Positions 59,879 through 64,000 of a stretch of DNA of 64,000 bases are shown in pieces (positions within the stretch are counted from its first letter, which is position 1; each line of letters opens with the position of its first letter). Location: the NCBI GenBank assembly GCA_963773875.1, contig CAVZCV010000019.1:248001-312000 (forward strand), given 5' to 3'. Source of the stretch: CAVTYH01 sp963773875. Its GTDB lineage: Bacteria > Planctomycetota > Planctomycetia > Pirellulales > JADZDJ01. A model generated the notes under the pieces. The model saw only the letters and a program-made list of their open reading frames with translations, made no database searches and was not told the origin of the DNA. The position numbers were made by a program, and so were the translations under genes.

Positions 59879-61027
59879 ATGGTTTTGCTTCGATTCAAAA
59901 GGGCCCTGAAAACTCGGCTCCTACTGACAGCGAGCCTCATCTGGCAATCTACCCTCCTCGCGGCCTCCCAGCCGGCACGGGCCCAATGGAACGAAAGCGG
60001 GCCGACAAGCGAGCAGCGTAACAAAGAATATCAAGACCTCGCTTCGGAATCGGAGCATTTGCAGCGAGAAGCTAACGTGCTGCGAAAAGTCGCCCAGCTT
60101 GCCAAACCCACGGTGGTACACATCGATTCGGAGCACAATGAAGCGGCCAGCCGGTACGGTCGCCACGCCGTGGAAGAAGCCGGATCCGGCACCATCATTC
60201 AATCGGGCGACAAATATTACGTGCTAACCAATCGCCACGTCATTAAAGGCGCGGCCATTGAAAGCATAAAAGTAAAACTGGCCGATGGCCGCGAAATTAC
60301 GCCGTCCCGCATTCTTGCCGATCCGGCAACCGATATCGCCGTGCTCGCCGTTCAGGCGCCGAATTTGGTTTCCGCACGCATCGGCAGCAGCAACGACGTG
60401 GAAATCGGCGACTTCGTGCTGGCGGTCGGCAGCCCGTTCGGACTGAGCCATTCGATCACGTTTGGAATCATCAGCGCCAAAGGCCGGCGCGACCTGGATT
60501 TGGGCGACGGCGTTAAATTCCAGGATTTTCTGCAGACCGACGCTGCCATTAACCCCGGCAATAGCGGCGGCCCGCTGTTGAACCTGAAGGGCGAGGTCAT
60601 CGGCATGAACACGGCCATCGCCTCCAGCTCCGGCGGTAGCGAGGGCATCGGCTTCACGATTCCGATCGATATGGTGATGATTGTCGCCAAGCAGCTCATC
60701 GAGCGGGGCAGCGTCACGAGGGCATACCTCGGCGTGAAGCTTGACGGAAAGTTCGGCGCCACTGAAGCGATTGCGGTCGGCCTGCCACGACCTTTGGGCG
60801 CGCGCGTAACGGCCATCACACCCAAGTCGTCGGCCGAGCAAGCCAAACTTTTGCCAGAAGACATCATCTTGGAATTCAACGGCACGCCGGTGGAAAACGA
60901 CAGCCATCTGATGTTTCTGGTCAGCCTGACCGAGGTCGGCAAAGAAGTGCCGATCGTGGTTTTCCGCAACAAGCAAACGATGAGGCTGACCGTGAAAGTC
61001 GGCGACCGCGCCGCGTTCCCGGATTAA
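59879..61027 (+). CDS. HtrA-like trypsin-type serine protease with PDZ domain
   Basis: 382 residues. A signal peptide-like N-terminus (LLLTASLIWQSTLLAASQPA) precedes a linker and the trypsin domain. The triad is visible: His120 in LTNRHVIKG, Asp152 in ATDIAVLAV and Ser229 in DAAINPGNSGGPLL. The PDZ domain occupies about residues 280-375 (AYLGVKLDGKFGATEAIAVG; LLPEDIILEFNGTPVENDSH). It is a periplasmic quality-control protease of the DegP/DegS/HtrA type. Start at ATG 59879; no other gene obviously shares its operon except possibly the next. Confidence 0.9.
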   Translation: MVLLRFKRALKTRLLLTASLIWQSTLLAASQPARAQWNESGPTSEQRNKEYQDLASESEHLQREANVLRKVAQLAKPTVVHIDSEHNEAASRYGRHAVEEAGSGTIIQSGDKYYVLTNRHVIKGAAIESIKVKLADGREITPSRILADPATDIAVLAVQAPNLVSARIGSSNDVEIGDFVLAVGSPFGLSHSITFGIISAKGRRDLDLGDGVKFQDFLQTDAAINPGNSGGPLLNLKGEVIGMNTAIASSSGGSEGIGFTIPIDMVMIVAKQLIERGSVTRAYLGVKLDGKFGATEAIAVGLPRPLGARVTAITPKSSAEQAKLLPEDIILEFNGTPVENDSHLMFLVSLTEVGKEVPIVVFRNKQTMRLTVKVGDRAAFPD

Positions 61028-61145
61028 ATTGTCCCGCAGCTTTTCTTTCGGTTTCTTTGCCGCACCGGCATCCGTTCGCGGTATCGTCGGGCACAAACCA
61101 ATCGCTCGCTTGCAATTTGTGCTGCCATCGTACATCTTGCTGACG

Positions 61146-61934
61146 ATGATTACCGTCGCTTCTATTGCCGCGTTCTTGGAGACGTTCGCGCCCACACGAT
61201 TGGCTGCCGAATGGGATAACGTCGGTCTTTTAGTTGGTAATGCAAATCAAAACGTTGAGCGCATGATGACCTGTCTGACCGTCGCGCAGAGCAGTGTCGC
61301 CGAGGCGATGGCGGAGAAAGCCGACCTAATCGTTACGCATCATCCTTTTCCGTTTCATCCGCTCAGACGATTAACCAGCGAAACGGCCGAAGGGCGGTCG
61401 CTACTCGATTTGATTGCTGCCCAAATCGCCGTTTACAGCCCGCACACGGCGTTCGATTCGGCTCGCTTGGGAATCAATCAGCAGCTGGCGGAATGTTTGG
61501 GCCTTACCGATGTCGGCCCGCTCATTGCTGATTCAGTCGATCCGGCAATTGGCACCGGCCGTTTCGGCTATCCCGCCAGCGCGGTTGCTCTCGGCGACAT
61601 TGCCAAAAACCTCAAAGACTTTTTGAATTTGCGGGGCTTACACATTGTCGGCAATCCGCAGGTGCCGATACGTGCGGTGGCCGTTGCTTGCGGCAGCGCC
61701 GGTGAACTTTTGGACGCCGCACATCGCGCCAAGTGCGACTTGTTCGTCACCGGCGAGGCCCGATTCCACACCTGCCTTGAAGCACAGGCTTTGGGCATGA
61801 GCATGATCCTCACCGGCCACTTCGCCAGCGAACGCTTCGCAGTAAAGTATCTATCAGATCTTTTAGGGTCGGAATTTCCCGGAATCACCTCTTGGGCGTG
61901 CCGTTCGGAAAGTGACCCGCTCCAGTGGGTGTAA
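61146..61934 (+). CDS. Nif3-like dinuclear metal centre protein
   Basis: 262 residues from ATG at 61146 (MITVASIAAFLETFAPTRLA, then AEWDNVGLLVGN). Metal ligands of the NIF3/YbgI family are visible: DLIVTHHPFPFHP, then YSPHTAFDSA and a C-terminal GHFASERFAVKYLSDLL. The family is hexameric; YbgI-type proteins may act in GTP cyclohydrolase-like reactions, but the physiological role is unsettled. It follows the HtrA-like gene by 118 bases. Confidence 0.88.
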   Translation: MITVASIAAFLETFAPTRLAAEWDNVGLLVGNANQNVERMMTCLTVAQSSVAEAMAEKADLIVTHHPFPFHPLRRLTSETAEGRSLLDLIAAQIAVYSPHTAFDSARLGINQQLAECLGLTDVGPLIADSVDPAIGTGRFGYPASAVALGDIAKNLKDFLNLRGLHIVGNPQVPIRAVAVACGSAGELLDAAHRAKCDLFVTGEARFHTCLEAQALGMSMILTGHFASERFAVKYLSDLLGSEFPGITSWACRSESDPLQWV

Positions 61935-62068
61935 TCCCATCGTGTGCGGTTGAAGATCGTGCCAATTTCGTCCGACTGTTACTTTAGATCAAAGCTTGGG
62001 CAACCCCGCGTATTTAGACCGAGCCGGGGTGCGCCGTGCTATGTTTGAGCAACCCTGGAGGCGATTTC

Positions 62069-62587
62069 ATGACGCTTGAAAACGTCCTACGCACCGTGTT
62101 GTCGAACTTTGGCTTCGTGATGTTCGTCCTCGCGGCGGTCATTGCCGTTGCGCGTTCTTTGGCCGGAAAGCCGCTGTGCCTGGAATTACTGCGCTGGCAG
62201 TTGTTATTGGCGGCGGGCGTCAACGGAATTTACACCGCGTTTGGGCATATCTTCATGCCGGAGTTTTCTGCGCAGCTGATTGGCTGGGAAGACAGCCCAT
62301 TCCAATACGAAGTTGGAATCGCGGACCTGACGATCGGAGTGGTTGGCGTGCTGGCGTTTTGGGGAAACTTTGGTTTTCGTTGCGCAACCGCGCTGGCAGC
62401 CGCAGTCTGGTTCGGCGGCGATGCCATTGGCCATGTTCAACAAATGATCGTGGCCAACAACTTCGCGCCCGGCAACGCAGGCTCGTGGTTCTGGATGGAT
62501 GTGCTGCTACCGATTACGCTGCTGGTTTGTCTCGCATGCGATTGGCGGCGACAGAAAACGCTGGCCACTGAGGCAGTCCGCACTTAA
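62069..62587 (+). CDS. DUF6790-like membrane protein
   Basis: 172 residues from ATG at 62069, preceded by GGAGG seven bases upstream. It has four helices: FGFVMFVLAAVIAVARSLA, LLLAAGVNGIYTAFGHIFM, LTIGVVGVLAFWGNFGFRCA and MDVLLPITLLVCLACDW. The layout matches small membrane proteins of the DUF6790 type; this family assignment is from memory. Function unknown. Confidence 0.68.
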   Translation: MTLENVLRTVLSNFGFVMFVLAAVIAVARSLAGKPLCLELLRWQLLLAAGVNGIYTAFGHIFMPEFSAQLIGWEDSPFQYEVGIADLTIGVVGVLAFWGNFGFRCATALAAAVWFGGDAIGHVQQMIVANNFAPGNAGSWFWMDVLLPITLLVCLACDWRRQKTLATEAVRT

Positions 62588-62642
62588 GGCGGATTGACCG
62601 CGCGAGCGAGCGCGATGTGCAATTGCATCCAGCAATGCCCCA

Positions 62643-63944
62643 TCATTCGCTCTTGCCGCCCTCGCGAATCGCATACAGCGCGTCGTAACTGCGCAAATAG
62701 AGCGTGCCGCTAGCGAAGACCGGCGAAGAGGCAATCGGCTCGCCCATGTCATTGCTGGCAAGAATTTCGAATTCTTTCCCAGCTTTCACGACGGTCACAA
62801 TGCCATCGTGACCAGCAACGAATATCTTGCCGTCGGCATACACGGGGCTTGCGCGATGCTTAATTGGGTGTAGCCGCTTTTTGCTGTAATACGGCTCGCC
62901 GGTTTTCGCGTCCAGACACGTCAAAAATCCATCCTCATCGCACAGGTAAACCAATCCGTCCACCACTAGCGGATTTGGCACGTCGGGCGTGCCCGAGGGC
63001 TTCGTCCACAGATGGGCGGCCTCGGAATTGGTGATATCGCCATGCTGATCGGGCAACAGCGCCAAGACCGGGCCTTTCTTCGCCGAGGGCACGATGATCA
63101 TGCCCTTCACGACGGTCGGCGAAGCCACGAGTCGCAGCGAATCGTTGTAGCGGCCCTTGGAGTTCAGCCCGCCGCAGCGCCAAATTTCGTGACCGTCGTT
63201 CAGATCGTGCGCCACGATGTAATCGGCCCCATGCGTCAGCAGGAATGCGTTCTTCTCGTCACGGTAAATCACGGGCGAAGCATAACTTTGCTCCGATTCA
63301 TGCCGGGCATCGCTGGCACGCGGCTGCATCCAGATTTCGCGCCCGTCGTTTTTATCGACGGCGAAAACTTTGGAGCCGCCGCTGTGGATGACGGAAAGAT
63401 ACAGCCGATCGCCATCGAGCACCGGCGTGACATGCATGCCGTGGAAAAAATCGAATTTTCCGTAACGATCTTGAACGTTGAACTTCCAGATTTCGTTGCC
63501 AGCGAAATCGAAGCAGGCAAAATCGCCGGTGCCGAAGTAGGTCCAAACGCGCTGGCCATCGGTGCTGGGCGAGGGAGAAGCGTTGTTGCCTTCATCGCCG
63601 CGGATTGAACGATTCCCGGTGCTGACGACTTTTTTCCAGCGCTCTTTGCCGTCGGTGCCGACACACATCAGCACCAGATTCTGGCCGTCGGCCGAGGTCA
63701 GGAAGATGCGATCATCCCACACAATCGGCGTGGCGCCCGATTGCCCCGGCAGCGGCAGCCGCCACACCACGTTGTCGGTTTGGCTCCACTTTGTTGGCAT
63801 TCCCGTTTCGTTACTGACGCCATTATTCGTCGGCCCGCGCCACTGCGGCCAATTCTCGGCTCGCGCAGCCGATCCACCGACTAGAACAACAGCCACGAAC
63901 AGCAATGCAACAAACAGCAACGTTTTGCAAAATGAATTGAACAT
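62643..63944 (-). CDS. Exported PQQ-like beta-propeller protein
   Basis: 433 residues from ATG at 63944 (an ATG at 63956 adds four). A signal peptide (TLLFVALLFVAVVLVGGSAA) precedes NWPQWRGPTNNGVSNETGMP, the usual start of planctomycete PQQ-like propellers. Blade motifs recur: VLMCVGTDGKERW, FACFDFAGNEIW, VFAVDKNDGREIW, IVAHDLNDGHEIW, LTCLDAKTGEPYY. No PQQ ligand residues or attached domain is evident. It is convergent with the DUF6790-like gene. Confidence 0.86.
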   Translation of the reverse strand: MFNSFCKTLLFVALLFVAVVLVGGSAARAENWPQWRGPTNNGVSNETGMPTKWSQTDNVVWRLPLPGQSGATPIVWDDRIFLTSADGQNLVLMCVGTDGKERWKKVVSTGNRSIRGDEGNNASPSPSTDGQRVWTYFGTGDFACFDFAGNEIWKFNVQDRYGKFDFFHGMHVTPVLDGDRLYLSVIHSGGSKVFAVDKNDGREIWMQPRASDARHESEQSYASPVIYRDEKNAFLLTHGADYIVAHDLNDGHEIWRCGGLNSKGRYNDSLRLVASPTVVKGMIIVPSAKKGPVLALLPDQHGDITNSEAAHLWTKPSGTPDVPNPLVVDGLVYLCDEDGFLTCLDAKTGEPYYSKKRLHPIKHRASPVYADGKIFVAGHDGIVTVVKAGKEFEILASNDMGEPIASSPVFASGTLYLRSYDALYAIREGGKSE

Positions 63945-64000
63945 GACAGCTATCAAGGTAATGGCCCAGAGAAATGCGATCGATGCGATGAACGCAATAT

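Overview
ORGANISM. The window looks like a planctomycete chromosome of the Pirellulales type. Supporting signs seen in the sequence are DUF1559 proteins (one with a prepilin-type N-terminus), a BBP7-type outer-membrane barrel, a PEP-CTERM protein, a giant exported protein with an LEPR-XLL-like N-terminus, PQQ-type beta-propellers, sugar-phosphate isomerase-like TIM barrels, and ECF sigma/anti-sigma pairs. I saw no rRNA, tRNA, transposase, phage or CRISPR. DATA QUALITY. At least 25 single-base frame breaks interrupt otherwise intact genes, including glyS, argS, prs, menG, ubiX and the glmU-like gene. So many breaks in housekeeping genes point to uncorrected indels in the assembly, so I annotate these as whole genes spanning the break. 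LAYOUT. 1-3.3 kb (minus strand): menaquinone genes by the futalosine route, menG-ubiX-ubiA-mqnE. 3.5-6.6 kb (plus): comB, glyS and a TIM-barrel protein. 6.6-9.6 kb (minus): a zinc-ribbon membrane protein, an exported protein and three tiny exported proteins or lipoproteins. 9.85-13.7 kb: proC, two small cytosolic proteins, a 36-residue lysine-rich peptide and a membrane-anchored beta-propeller. 14.1-22.2 kb: a two-module DUF1559-like protein, a repeat-rich gap with a strong promoter but no evident gene, a LamG-like protein, a ClC channel with CBS domains and a Cys-rich BBP7 protein. 22.7-29.7 kb: two ECF sigma/anti-sigma pairs around a DUF1559 pseudopilin, a hypothetical gene and a PEP-CTERM protein. 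29.7-40.3 kb: 2-oxoacid:ferredoxin oxidoreductase (korAB), hypotheticals, prs, a glmU-like pyrophosphorylase, moxR and argS. 40.7-48.8 kb: one giant repeat protein. 48.9-64 kb: queE, a two-fold DMT-like transporter, an ABC transporter of the LolCDE/MacB type, a TIM barrel, an FHA-coiled-coil membrane protein, a DksA-like zinc-finger protein, an HtrA-like protease, a Nif3-like protein, a small membrane protein and a PQQ-type propeller. HOW THE PARTS FIT. Central-metabolism and translation genes are mixed with a large set of envelope genes. The two sigma/anti-sigma pairs are the clearest regulatory modules, and DUF1559-type sequence appears inside one anti-sigma protein and in neighbouring exported proteins. 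The most unusual object is the 8.1-kb gene. Once frames are repaired it holds about 18 tandem 90-residue repeats in two blocks, three copies of a second module and an RTX-like C-terminus.
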